Positions 24,637 to 32,703 are shown, numbered from the stretch's first letter. The stretch is DNA of 64,000 nucleotides from an uncultured Clostridia bacterium (GCA_934663595.1 CAKUKM010000008.1:1-64000); one strand, 5' to 3'. The notes: generated from the sequence alone by a model not told the origin. Translations and numbers: made by a program.

Positions 24637-25812
24637 ATGAGAGAGGTTCGGCTTGCGATTGTGGGCTTTGGCAATATGGGCTCGGCGCACGCGGCGTGCG
24701 TGCATTCGGGCAAAATTCAGGGGCTGCGGCTGGCGGCGGTATGCGATGTGAGCGCCGCGCGGCGCGATTTATGCCGCGAGAAGTATCCGGAAATTCCCGT
24801 TTATTCCGATTATCGCGAGATGTTTGCCGCCGGGCTTGCGGATGCGGCGCTGGTGGCGGTTCCGCACCGGCTGCATGCGGAGATCGGCATTCAGGCGATT
24901 CAGGCGGGGCTGCATCTTTTGAGCGAGAAGCCTCTGGACGCGCGCCTTTCGCAGGCGAAAAAGCTGGTATCCGCGGCGGAGGCGAGCGATCGGGTATTTG
25001 CGATCATGTTCAATCAGCGCACGAATCCGCTATTTCGCCGCGCGCGGGAGATTGTGCGCTCGGGCGAGCTGGGCGCGCTGAAGCGCTCGGTATGGATCAT
25101 CACGAACTGGTATCGCTCGCAGCGGTATTATGATTCCGGCTCGTGGCGCGCGACGTGGGCGGGCGAAGGCGGCGGCGTGCTTTTGAATCAGGCGCCGCAC
25201 AATCTGGATCTCTGGCAATGGATTTGCGGCATGCCGAAGTCGGTCGTCGGCTTTTGCGATGTTGCGAAGTACCACGAGATTGAAGTGGAGGATGATGCGA
25301 CGATTTACGCGCGCTATGCAAACGGCGCTGCAGGGACGTTCATCACGACGACGGGCGAATACCCGGGCACGAATCGCCTGGAAATTGCGGGCGAGCGCGG
25401 CAAGCTCGTTCTGGAGGAGGGCGTTTTGAAGTGGTGGAAGCTGCGCGAAGGCGAGCGCGATATACGCTTTGCGTCTGAATCCAATTCGCCGGCGATTCCG
25501 ATGGATTATCAGGAGATTCGTCCCGACGCGCCGGAGACGGCGCACGCGGGCATTCTGCAGAATTTCACGAATGCGATTTTAAACGGCGAGACTCTGATTT
25601 CGCCCGGTGCGGATGGACTGAATCAGCTGGAGCTGACGAACGCGGCCTATTTATCCGAATGGCTGGGCAATCGCGAAATCGAGCTACCTTTGGATGCAGA
25701 TCGCTTCGACTGCGAGCTGGATGCGCGTGCGCTGCGCTCGAAATACCATGCCGCCGAAAACGAATCCTCCGCCGAGTCCGCCTACTCCCCCCGCTGGCAA
25801 GTAAACTGGTGA
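24637..25812 (+). CDS. Second Gfo/Idh/MocA-family oxidoreductase
   Basis: A 391-residue paralogue of the preceding dehydrogenase: AIVGFGNMGSAHAACV nucleotide motif, LSEKPLDARLSQAKKL with the catalytic Lys, GGGVLLNQAPHNLDLWQWIC. The blocks MFNQRTNP, ITNWYRSQRYYDSGSWRATW and GGGVLLNQ are nearly identical to the upstream copy. AGGAGG precedes the ATG. It is the last gene of the operon; its stop codon (TGA at 25810-25812) lies exactly at the edge of the hairpin repeat element that follows. Confidence 0.9.
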   Translation: MREVRLAIVGFGNMGSAHAACVHSGKIQGLRLAAVCDVSAARRDLCREKYPEIPVYSDYREMFAAGLADAALVAVPHRLHAEIGIQAIQAGLHLLSEKPLDARLSQAKKLVSAAEASDRVFAIMFNQRTNPLFRRAREIVRSGELGALKRSVWIITNWYRSQRYYDSGSWRATWAGEGGGVLLNQAPHNLDLWQWICGMPKSVVGFCDVAKYHEIEVEDDATIYARYANGAAGTFITTTGEYPGTNRLEIAGERGKLVLEEGVLKWWKLREGERDIRFASESNSPAIPMDYQEIRPDAPETAHAGILQNFTNAILNGETLISPGADGLNQLELTNAAYLSEWLGNREIELPLDADRFDCELDARALRSKYHAAENESSAESAYSPRWQVNW

Positions 25813-26180
25813 CGGTAGAACCGTCTGTCAATTGCTGCCGCGCTTGGTCACATCGATTTTGAGTCGGGAAGCGACTCAAAATCTGGGTGAGAGATAAGCG
25901 ATTCGTTGTTCCCAATTTACCGCAAATTGCACCGGATAGCGGCGCAATTTGCTCAGTGCCTTCGTAAAAAATTGACCAGCCGCTGCGGTGAATAGCAAGC
26001 TGGTCAATTTTCTATAGAAAAAAACGATAAACCGCCAGGGCGCAAGCCGCCACCACGGCGGCGCAGCGACCGGTAAGATGGGAAGAAGTATTGTCTAGTA
26101 CTCAGCAAGATTTTGAGTCGCTTCCCGACTCAAAATCGTCGTGAAAAGCGCGGCAGCAAGCGAAAGGCGGTTCTACCGCC
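25811..26180. repeat. MITE-like hairpin element with long terminal inverted repeats, copy A
   Basis: A 370-bp non-coding element. Its ends are inverted copies of each other: a small hairpin (CGGTAGAACCG at the left, GGCGGTTCTACCGCC at the right), then TTGCTGCCGCGC, then a palindrome with GAGTCG/CGACTC arms (25855-25883 and 26109-26137). The core has an AATTGC palindrome (25922-25952), an AAATTGACCAGC/GCTGGTCAATTT hairpin (25969-26010) and GTAAGATGGG. Bases 25854-26072 are identical to 27508-27726. No transposase is encoded. A further half-module lies at 26181-26212. Confidence 0.8.
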
Positions 26181-26262
26181 CGCGGCAGCAATTGGCCGGC
26201 GGCCCCGCCGCCATGTAACGTTTTGGGGGAATGGGGGTCTAAGGGGTGAGGAGGTGAGAGAG

Positions 26263-26763
26263 GTGGAATCGTTTGAAGCGCTGTTTGCGCGGTATTTTTC
26301 GAGCGTGTATCGATTTGCATTTTCGCTTACGCGGAGCGAGCAGACTGCCGAGGAGCTGACGCAGCAAACCTTTTATAAAGCGCTGAAGAAGATCGATACC
26401 TTTGAGGGGCGCAGCGACCCCGGCACATGGCTTTGCAGCATCGCGAAGCACGAATTTTTCAACCATACAGCGCGCAATCGCGAGCAGGCGTGCGCGCCGG
26501 ACAGCAGCGCGTTTAACCAGACGGACGAGGAAATGGAGCTTGCGATCGAGCATACGGAGGAAGCAATGCGCATCCATCGCCATTTGCACGCATTGCAGGA
26601 GCCGTATCGCGAGGTGTTCATGCTGCGCGTGTTCGGCGAATTGAAATATGCGCAGATCGCATCGCTGTTCGGCAAGACCGAAAGCTGGGCGCGCGTGACC
26701 TATTATCGCGCAAAGCAGATGCTTTGCCAGGCAATGAAGGAGGAAGAAGATGGAAAAGCGTGA
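26263..26763 (+). CDS. ECF-type RNA polymerase sigma factor
   Basis: A 166-residue sigma-70 family protein with region 2 (VESFEALFARYFSSVYRFAF, then EELTQQTFYKALKKIDTFEG, PGTWLCSIAKHEFFNHTA) and region 4 (LQEPYREVFMLRVFGELKYAQIASLFGKTESWARVTYYRAK). It redirects RNA polymerase to a small regulon, normally including its own gene. I chose GTG 26263, eight bases after GGAGG; a GTG at 26254 is also in frame. The 3' end overlaps the anti-sigma gene by 14 bases. The pair is enclosed by two identical 219-bp repeat segments. Confidence 0.88.
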   Translation: MESFEALFARYFSSVYRFAFSLTRSEQTAEELTQQTFYKALKKIDTFEGRSDPGTWLCSIAKHEFFNHTARNREQACAPDSSAFNQTDEEMELAIEHTEEAMRIHRHLHALQEPYREVFMLRVFGELKYAQIASLFGKTESWARVTYYRAKQMLCQAMKEEEDGKA

Positions 26764-27472
26764 TTGCGGGATCGTGCGCGATCTCATGCCGCTGGTGATC
26801 GACCAGATCGCCGGCAGGGAATCGACGGAGCTGGTCGAAAAGCATGTTTCCGAATGCGCGGAATGCCGCGAAATGATGAACCAGATGCGCGTGGCGATTC
26901 CTGAAAAGCCGGTCGCGTCGGATACGGGCTTTATTCGCTTTTGCAAAAAGCTGGAGCGCGAAATCCGCTGGCGGCGCGTAATTCTCGGCGCGCTGATTGC
27001 GATTCTCGCGTGCGTAACGATCTGCGGTGGCGTATGGTTTGCGCGCTGCAAGATGTATGTGTGGAGCACGCCCTATTCGCCGGCGCTCGATCAATGCAAA
27101 TTCGAATTCCGCGAGGAGGACGACGGCTTTTTGCGCATCACCATTCCGGCGCCGGAGGGCTATGGCTTCCTCGGCTGGAGCGGCGAGGTCAGCGCGGACC
27201 ACAAGGTCGTTCGCATTTGGCCGGAGCGCTCGCAATGGAAGCAGCTTTTCGGCGCGTCGGATTCGCTCGGCCTCGTCAATGAGAGCGGAATGATAAGCTA
27301 CACGGACAACACGCTTCGCCTCGTCGACGGTGTGGTTTGCTATCATGCGGTGAACAGCGACGCTGAATACGATTCCGAAAGCGGTTACTACGTTGATTCC
27401 TACGAAGTCGAAGACACGCCGATCGCCGAATTCTATTTCGGCACCGAAAAAGTCCCCCTCGGCGGGCGGTAG
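26750..27472 (+). CDS. Zinc-finger anti-sigma factor, membrane-anchored
   Basis: A 240-residue protein. The N-terminal zinc anti-sigma domain carries Cys6 and the HVSECAEC (HxxxCxxC) motif at about residues 32-39 that binds the ECF sigma factor. One transmembrane helix spans about residues 77-100 (VILGALIAILACVTICGGVWF). The ~140-residue extracytoplasmic part (PAPEGYGFLGWSGEVSADHK) is of unknown type and presumably senses an envelope signal. Overlap with the sigma gene ensures coupling. Its stop TAG (27470-27472) is part of the terminal hairpin of the following repeat element. Confidence 0.88.
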   Translation: MEKRDCGIVRDLMPLVIDQIAGRESTELVEKHVSECAECREMMNQMRVAIPEKPVASDTGFIRFCKKLEREIRWRRVILGALIAILACVTICGGVWFARCKMYVWSTPYSPALDQCKFEFREEDDGFLRITIPAPEGYGFLGWSGEVSADHKVVRIWPERSQWKQLFGASDSLGLVNESGMISYTDNTLRLVDGVVCYHAVNSDAEYDSESGYYVDSYEVEDTPIAEFYFGTEKVPLGGR

Positions 27473-27838
27473 AACCGCCCGTCGCTCGCTGCCGCGTTTG
27501 GTCGGGGCGATTTTGAGTCGGGAAGCGACTCAAAATCTGGGTGAGAGATAAGCGATTCGTTGTTCCCAATTTACCGCAAATTGCACCGGATAGCGGCGCA
27601 ATTTGCTCAGTGCCTTCGTAAAAAATTGACCAGCCGCTGCGGTGAATAGCAAGCTGGTCAATTTTCTATAGAAAAAAACGATAAACCGCCAGGGCGCAAG
27701 CCGCCACCACGGCGGCGCAGCGACCGATAAGATGGGTACTACATTTCACTCCGCACAGCCTAGATTTTGAGTCGCTTCCCGACTCAAAATCGCCGCGACC
27801 AAGCGCGGCAGCAATTGGCTGTCGGCCCCGCCGACCGG
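27464..27838. repeat. MITE-like hairpin element, copy B
   Basis: Second copy of the element at 25811-26180. It starts with GGGCGGTAGAACCGCCC (27464-27480), carries the same GAGTCG palindromes (27509-27537 and 27763-27791) and ends with GCGGCAGCAATTG and a GTCGG/CCGAC hairpin (27821-27835). Bases 27508-27726 are identical to copy A. The left end contains the stop codon of the anti-sigma gene, and the right end is read through by the PHP-domain gene on the minus strand. Confidence 0.8.
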
Positions 27839-28603
27839 GGAGGTGTTGAAGGCACCGTGGCAGTCGGAGCCGGCGGTGATTTGGAGGGCGTGCGCGGCGC
27901 AGAATTTGAGCAGCGTGTCCCGGAGCTCCGGCGCGTGCTTCGGGTAGTAGCATTCGATGCCGTCGATTCCGCATTCGAGCGCCGCGGCCAGCCCGCGATC
28001 CATGCTTTCGGCGGAAAAGGTCACGCCCGGGTGCGCGAGTACCGCCAGACCGTTTGCCGCGTGAATGCGGGCGACGATCTCCGCGGCGGACTGAAAGCCC
28101 GCGGACGCGTAGGTCACGCCGTAATCATCATAGAAGCGGAAGCCCCCGCGCAGCGAATCCGTCACGCCCGCGCGATATAAATATTGCAATAGCTTCCAGC
28201 CGCCCAGCGCGGAATCCATCGGAAACGCCGAGTATGCCTCCGCGCTCAGCTGCGGATAATCCGGAAGCATGCGGTTTAAAAGCTCGTCGCTCATCCAGTC
28301 CAGCCGGGCGCGCGCATGTCGAATCGCCGAAAGCAGCGGAACGTTGGAGAAATCCGCGCCGTAGCAGAGAATGTGCGCGTCCACGCCCAGCAGCATCGAA
28401 TCGATCTCCACGCCGCGCACAAAGCGAATGCCCGCCGCGCGCGCCAGCGGCTCGGTTTTGAGGGAACCCTCGATCACATTGTGATCGCATACCGCGAGCA
28501 GACCGACTTCGTTTTGAACGGCCTGGCGCACGATTTCCTCCGGCGAATAGGTGCCGTCGGAATAAATGGAATGAACGTGAAGATCCGCGTATTTTCCCGG
28601 CAT
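27746..28603 (-). CDS. PHP-domain metal-dependent phosphoesterase
   Basis: A 285-residue protein of the PHP family related to the DnaE PHP domain and YciV/RNase AM-type phosphoesterases. Metal ligands are visible: His9 and His11 (DLHVHSIYSDGTYSP), VCDHNVIEG, RGVEIDSMLLG, LAHPGVTFS and the C-terminal GSDCHGAF. The likely reaction is phosphate removal from small nucleotides or oligonucleotides. AGGAGGA precedes the ATG at 28603. It is cotranscribed downstream of the AraC gene (10-base gap). The last ~30 residues (from about GGADSQLLPRL) are encoded by repeat element copy B and are probably not part of the original protein. Confidence 0.85.
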   Translation of the reverse strand: MPGKYADLHVHSIYSDGTYSPEEIVRQAVQNEVGLLAVCDHNVIEGSLKTEPLARAAGIRFVRGVEIDSMLLGVDAHILCYGADFSNVPLLSAIRHARARLDWMSDELLNRMLPDYPQLSAEAYSAFPMDSALGGWKLLQYLYRAGVTDSLRGGFRFYDDYGVTYASAGFQSAAEIVARIHAANGLAVLAHPGVTFSAESMDRGLAAALECGIDGIECYYPKHAPELRDTLLKFCAAHALQITAGSDCHGAFNTSPVGGADSQLLPRLVAAILSREATQNLGCAE

Positions 28604-28613
28604 AATTTTCCTC

Positions 28614-29417
28614 CTAAATCTGCCCGCGCTGATGCGCGCGATAGGCGCTCGGCGACATGCCCACCCGCTCCGAAAAGAAGCGCGAGAGATAAAACGGATC
28701 GCAAAAGCCCATCGCCTCCGCAATCGCGCCCACGCTTTCCTCCGTCGCGGACAAGCGCCGAATCACATCCTGCAGCACCATTTCATCGATATAGCGCCCG
28801 AGCGGCGCGCCGAATTCGCGCCGAAACCGCTTCGCCAGCGCGCTTTCCGACATGCTGAGCCGGCGCGCAACCTCCGCTATCGTCAGGGACGCGCGCAGGT
28901 TTTCCGAAATGCATGCGAAAACCGAGCCCAGAAACGCCGACCGATTCTCCGAAAGCGCGCGATCCAGCCCCGCGCGAATCGCAAATCGCGCCACGTCCGC
29001 TTCCACGCGGCAGCGCGCGAGCGTCTCCCGCAGCAATTGGCCGGACGCGTAATCGGCCTCGAGCGCGCCGGGCGCATCGCCGCTTTCCAGAATTCGATCC
29101 AGCCGCCCGAACAGATCATAGCCGTCCGGCGCATGCACCGATACGTGGAAATACAGCTGCCGCATCGCGTCCGGACAGCCGTAGCGCAGCGTGAGCCCTG
29201 CGGGAATGAAATAGGTGCGCCCCGCGCAGAGCGCGACCGTCTCGCGCTCCGTTTCCACAAAGCCCCCGCCGGAAAGAATATAATACAATCGCGAATACGA
29301 CGGCCGCACGTGGCGGTGGTTCCATTCGCCGTCGAGCTGCGCGAGACCGTGATCGAGAATCCGAATCCCCGAGGCGGCCTCCGCGCGGCTGAACGCGTCG
29401 CAGCTGCGGACATTCAT
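28614..29417 (-). CDS. AraC-family transcriptional regulator (fucosidase locus)
   Basis: A 267-residue regulator with an N-terminal cupin sensory domain (YYILSGGGFVETERETVALCAGRTYFIPAG) and a C-terminal AraC DNA-binding domain (LTIAEVARRLSMSESALAKRFRREFGAPLGRYI and GAIAEAMGFCDPFYLSRFFSERVGMSPSAYR). The ATG at 29417 has GGAGAAAA upstream. It diverges from the alpha-L-fucosidase gene and the 100-base region between them holds three direct repeats suited to an AraC protein, one of which overlaps its own ribosome binding site, implying autoregulation. Confidence 0.9.
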   Translation of the reverse strand: MNVRSCDAFSRAEAASGIRILDHGLAQLDGEWNHRHVRPSYSRLYYILSGGGFVETERETVALCAGRTYFIPAGLTLRYGCPDAMRQLYFHVSVHAPDGYDLFGRLDRILESGDAPGALEADYASGQLLRETLARCRVEADVARFAIRAGLDRALSENRSAFLGSVFACISENLRASLTIAEVARRLSMSESALAKRFRREFGAPLGRYIDEMVLQDVIRRLSATEESVGAIAEAMGFCDPFYLSRFFSERVGMSPSAYRAHQRGQI

Positions 29418-29420
29418 GCC

Positions 29421-29480
29421 GTTTTCTCCATGTATGGTGCGCTTTTCTCCATGTTATTGTACCGTTTTATCCATTATACT
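29421..29480 (+). promoter_or_regulatory. Three direct repeats, candidate AraC operator, and fucosidase -10 box
   Basis: TTTTCTCCA occurs at 29422 and 29443 and as TTTTATCCA at 29465, i.e. three direct repeats spaced 21 and 22 bases, two helical turns apart, as AraC-family dimers prefer. A TATACT (29475-29480) lies at the end of the third repeat, 41 bases before the fucosidase start; its -35 is poor, which fits an activator-dependent promoter. Confidence 0.6.
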
Positions 29481-29520
29481 GGATATAGACGAATTTGTCA
29501 TGCAAGGGGAGGTAAATTCA

Positions 29521-30834
29521 ATGACCAGCTATGTAACCCGCAAAACGCCCGGCGACACCGCATGGTTCACCCGCGACCGCTTCGGCATGTTCATTCACTG
29601 GGGCCTCTACGCGATGCCCGCGCGCCACGAATGGGTGAAGACCCGCGAGCGCATCCCCGAGGAGAAATACGACAAGTATTTCGCGCACTTTGATCCCGAT
29701 CTGTTCGATGCGCGCGAATGGGCGCGGCAGGCGAAGGCGGCCGGCATGAAATACGCCGTTCTGACCACGAAGCACCACGAGGGCTTCTGCATGTGGGACA
29801 CGCAGTATACCGATTACAAATGCACGAATACGCCCGCGGGCCGCGATCTGGTGCGCGAATACGTGGACGCGTTCCGCGCGGAGGGCCTGCATATCGGCTT
29901 TTACTATTCGCTGATCGACTGGCATCATCCGGAGTTCCCGATCGATCATCTGCACCCGCGCCGCGACGACGCGAACGCCGAGGAGCTGAATCAGCACCGC
30001 GATATGCGCAAATACGCCGAGTACATGCGCAATCAGGTCACCGAGCTTTTGACGAATTACGGCAAGATCGATATCCTCTGGTTCGATTTTTCGTATTCAG
30101 ACGTTCCGGCGGACGCAAAGCCGTGGATGAAGGGCAAGGGCAAAAACGAATGGGAGGCCGAAAAGCTGATCGCGCTGGCGCGCAGACTGCAGCCGGGCAT
30201 CATCATCGACAATCGCACCGAGATCGAGCAGGATCTCTGGACGCCCGAGCAGTTCCAGCCGACCGAATGGGTGCGCCATCCCGAAACCGGCGAGCTGGTG
30301 GTCTGGGAGGCGTGCCAGACGTTCTCCGGCAGCTGGGGCTATTATCGCGACGAGCAGACGTGGAAGAGCCCGGAAATGCTGCTGCGCATGCTGATCAATA
30401 CCGTATCGCTCGGCGGAAATCTGCTGATGAACGTCGGCCCCACGTCGCGCGGCTATTTTGATTCGCGCGCGCAGGCAGCGCTGAAGGTCTATGCCGATTG
30501 GATGAAATTCAATTCCCGCTCGATCTACGGCTGCACCATGGCGGAGCCGGAATTCGTCGCGCCCGCGGATTGCCGCTATACGCAGTCGACCGACGGCAAG
30601 CGCCTGTATCTGCATTTGTTCGCCTATCCGTTCGCGCACCTGCAGCTCAAGGGCCTCGCCGGCAAGGTCGAGTATGCGCAGTTCCTGCACGACGGCAGCG
30701 AGGTGATGTTCTCGGACGGCAAGCTCGAGCACTTCGGCGAGGGCCTCCCGCAGAATCGCGACGACCTGACGCTCTATCTGCCCGCAGTCAAGCCCGACAG
30801 CCTGATCCCCGTGGTAGAACTGTTCCTGAAATAA
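29521..30834 (+). CDS. Alpha-L-fucosidase (GH29)
   Basis: A 437-residue glycoside hydrolase. The GH29 hallmarks are FGMFIHWGLYAMPARHEW, KYAVLTTKHHEGFCMWD, HIGFYYSLIDWHHPEF and ILWFDFSY with the nucleophile Asp189. It has no signal peptide, so it acts on imported fucosides or fucosyl-oligosaccharides in the cytoplasm. I chose the ATG at 29521 with GGGGAGG upstream; the frame is open to 29416 but the extra residues are not GH29-like. The divergent AraC gene probably activates it. A 17-base tandem duplication (AACTGTTCCTGAAATA, 30819 and 30836) straddles its stop codon, and a terminator follows. Confidence 0.94.
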   Translation: MTSYVTRKTPGDTAWFTRDRFGMFIHWGLYAMPARHEWVKTRERIPEEKYDKYFAHFDPDLFDAREWARQAKAAGMKYAVLTTKHHEGFCMWDTQYTDYKCTNTPAGRDLVREYVDAFRAEGLHIGFYYSLIDWHHPEFPIDHLHPRRDDANAEELNQHRDMRKYAEYMRNQVTELLTNYGKIDILWFDFSYSDVPADAKPWMKGKGKNEWEAEKLIALARRLQPGIIIDNRTEIEQDLWTPEQFQPTEWVRHPETGELVVWEACQTFSGSWGYYRDEQTWKSPEMLLRMLINTVSLGGNLLMNVGPTSRGYFDSRAQAALKVYADWMKFNSRSIYGCTMAEPEFVAPADCRYTQSTDGKRLYLHLFAYPFAHLQLKGLAGKVEYAQFLHDGSEVMFSDGKLEHFGEGLPQNRDDLTLYLPAVKPDSLIPVVELFLK

Positions 30835-30857
30835 AACTGTTCCTGAAATAGAAAAAG

Positions 30858-30891
30858 AAATCGCATTGCCGAAACCGGCAGTGCGATTTTC
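30858..30891 (+). terminator. Intrinsic terminator of the fucosidase gene
   Basis: An AAATCGCATTGCCG / CGGCAGTGCGATTT stem with one G-T pair and an AAAC loop ends in a TTTT-containing tract, 24 bases after the stop. The flanking A-run also makes it usable on the minus strand. Confidence 0.85.
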
Positions 30892-30937
30892 AAAAAAGGT
30901 CAAACCGACCATCCCGCCTAAAAAGGGGAAAAACAAA

Positions 30938-31190
30938 GCAAATTGCGCCGTTATCCGGTGCAATTTGCGATAAGATGGGAAATAACAAAGCATCGCGAAT
31001 AAAGCAAGAAATCGAGTCGCTTTCCGACTCGATTTCGTCATGACCAAACGCGGCAGCAACTGTAAGGCGGAACTGCCGCCCCGGTGCAATTTGCGATAAG
31101 ATGGGAAATAACAAAGCATCGCGAATAAAGCAAGAAATCGAGTCGCTTCCCGACTCGATTTCGTCGTGACCAAGGGCGGCAGCAACTGCG
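30938..31190. repeat. Hairpin repeat family member with internal 126-bp tandem duplication
   Basis: Contains the same modules as the elements at 0.3, 25.8 and 27.5 kb: the AAATTGCGCCG palindrome (30938-30968), GATAAGATGGGAA, the GAAATCGAGTCG palindrome (31008-31036 and 31134-31162) and GCGGCAGCAACTG. A segment starting CCGGTGCAATTTGC is repeated at 30955 and 31081 (period 126). It ends exactly at the stop codon of the minus-strand gene at 31191. Confidence 0.78.
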
Positions 31191-31691
31191 TTAAGGCTCA
31201 GCCTTATAGACGGGCGGGTTGCAGGCTTTGCAGGGGGTGTAGCCGAGATAGAAGGCTTCGTAGGGGGTCAGCTTCTGGGAACTCGCGTAAGCGAATTTGC
31301 AGTTGGCGGAGTGGTAGTTCTTCTGCCCCTTGCCCGCGTAAACATATTCGATTTCCTCAATATCGGAGTCGCCGGCAAGTACGCTTTCCGCACCGGAAAC
31401 CGTGTAGCTGCTCACCATCGCCGTCGGCAGAGCGGGCCCGTAAACATCCGCCTGTTTCTTCGCGCCGATCAGCTCTACACCGCCGTTTACGCGCTTCGAA
31501 CCGGTCGGGAACAGAATTACCGCCAGCGCCAGAATCAGCATCGACGCAGCCGATAATGCGTATTTCAAACGCACCGGCCATTTGCGCTTCCACAGCAGAA
31601 CCAAACCCACCGGCGGACATGCGACGAGCAGCAGCCCAGTTACGGCGCTGACCCATCCGCGCTCCCGGCGCGCGCGCTTCCGATTCCGCAT
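31191..31691 (-). CDS. Small membrane protein with Ada-like C-terminal Cys motif
   Basis: A 166-residue protein. A very basic start (MRNRKRARRERG) is followed by two hydrophobic helices (about residues 13-33 and 43-60), then a ~100-residue outer part ending in YHSANCKFAYASSQKLTPYEAFYLGYTPCKACNPP. That end, with paired Cys and LxxY-A--GY-PCKAC, resembles the Ada metal-binding-like module found at the end of many Gram-positive envelope proteins and nucleases. Function unknown. ATG 31691 has AGGAG ten bases upstream; an in-frame TTG at 31715 is less likely. Confidence 0.72.
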   Translation of the reverse strand: MRNRKRARRERGWVSAVTGLLLVACPPVGLVLLWKRKWPVRLKYALSAASMLILALAVILFPTGSKRVNGGVELIGAKKQADVYGPALPTAMVSSYTVSGAESVLAGDSDIEEIEYVYAGKGQKNYHSANCKFAYASSQKLTPYEAFYLGYTPCKACNPPVYKAEP

Positions 31692-31843
31692 TGGATTCAC
31701 ACTCCTGATCGACAATATCCGACAATCTTCCTATATTTTACCGCACTTGCGGTTAATTCTCAATCACTGCGCCTTTTTTTTAGACTTATTTGATATTTTT
31801 GAAACATTTTGCCGCCGGGAAGGCCCGCGCGACAAAGCATGGA

Positions 31844-31872
31844 TTTACAATCCGGCGAGCGCATGGTATAAT
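31844..31872 (+). promoter_or_regulatory. Sigma-A promoter of the esterase gene
   Basis: TTTACA (31844-31849) and perfect TATAAT (31867-31872) with a 17-base spacer, 29 bases upstream of the start codon at 31901. Confidence 0.87.
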
Positions 31873-31900
31873 CTGGAGGAAAGGCGCGGGAGGGATGAGC

Positions 31901-32653
31901 ATGAACGGCGCGCATACCGCCTATGGCCGCGAAAACGGCTCGAATACGATGGTTTATATGGTTCACGGCATCCTCGGAAGCCCCGCGCAGTTTCGGTTTC
32001 TCGCGGATTCGCTTCCGGAAAGCGTGGACTATCGCTGCGCGCTTTTGCCCGGACACGGCGGAACCATGCGCGCGTTTCGGTGCATGCGCGCGGAAAGCTG
32101 GCTGGATTTTATCCACGAAACGGCGGCGGAACTGCGCGCGAGATACGACCGGCTGATTTACGTGGGCCATTCGATGGGCTGCCTGCTGGGATTGATTGAG
32201 AATGCGCGCACGCGATTTGACGATATGCTGCTGATTTCGTGCCCGCTGAAACTGCGGCTGAGCGCGCAATACTTTTCCATGGGCTGGCGCGCCGCGGCGG
32301 AGGAGCGCCCGCGCGATCCGCGCGTTCGGGCCGCAAGAGACGCGCTGAGCGTGCGCGCGGAGAGCCCGATCGCCTATCTGGGCGCGCTGCGGCCGTATTG
32401 GGAGCTTCTGAAGATCATTCATGCGGCGCGAAATGCGTGCGACGGCGCGTCGGGAAGCGCGTTTTTCTCGGACGGGGACGAGATCGTGTCCGCGCGTTCG
32501 GCGGAATGGCTGGGGCATTTTCGCGCGGAAACGCTTCCGGACAGCGGGCATTTCCTCTATTCCGAGCGCGCGAAGGCGCGGCTTCGGGAGGCGCTCAATT
32601 CGATGGCGCGCGCATCTTCAACGGGCGTTGATTTTGAATTGAAGGATTGTTGA
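31901..32653 (+). CDS. Alpha/beta hydrolase, carboxylesterase/lysophospholipase type
   Basis: A 250-residue alpha/beta-hydrolase. The oxyanion-hole segment VYMVHGILGSPAQFRFLAD, the nucleophile elbow VGHSMGCLLG and a C-terminal SGHFLYSERAKARL His motif are visible; an acidic residue lies in SDGDEIV. It resembles carboxylesterases and monoacylglycerol lipases. It precedes pgsA by 50 bases, so a role in lipid turnover is possible. I chose ATG 31901, seven bases after GGGAGG, over ATG 31895 which sits on that site. Confidence 0.85.
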   Translation: MNGAHTAYGRENGSNTMVYMVHGILGSPAQFRFLADSLPESVDYRCALLPGHGGTMRAFRCMRAESWLDFIHETAAELRARYDRLIYVGHSMGCLLGLIENARTRFDDMLLISCPLKLRLSAQYFSMGWRAAAEERPRDPRVRAARDALSVRAESPIAYLGALRPYWELLKIIHAARNACDGASGSAFFSDGDEIVSARSAEWLGHFRAETLPDSGHFLYSERAKARLREALNSMARASSTGVDFELKDC

Positions 32654-32703
32654 AAAAGAGATATTATAATCAGAAGGAACAGAGGGCAACCGGAGGTAGA
32701 AGC

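Noticed and set aside
25565..27569. Two minus-strand frames that start with the same peptide (MGTTNRLSLTQILSRF)
   Set aside because: The shared start comes from repeat copies A and B; the frames then run antisense through unrelated genes.
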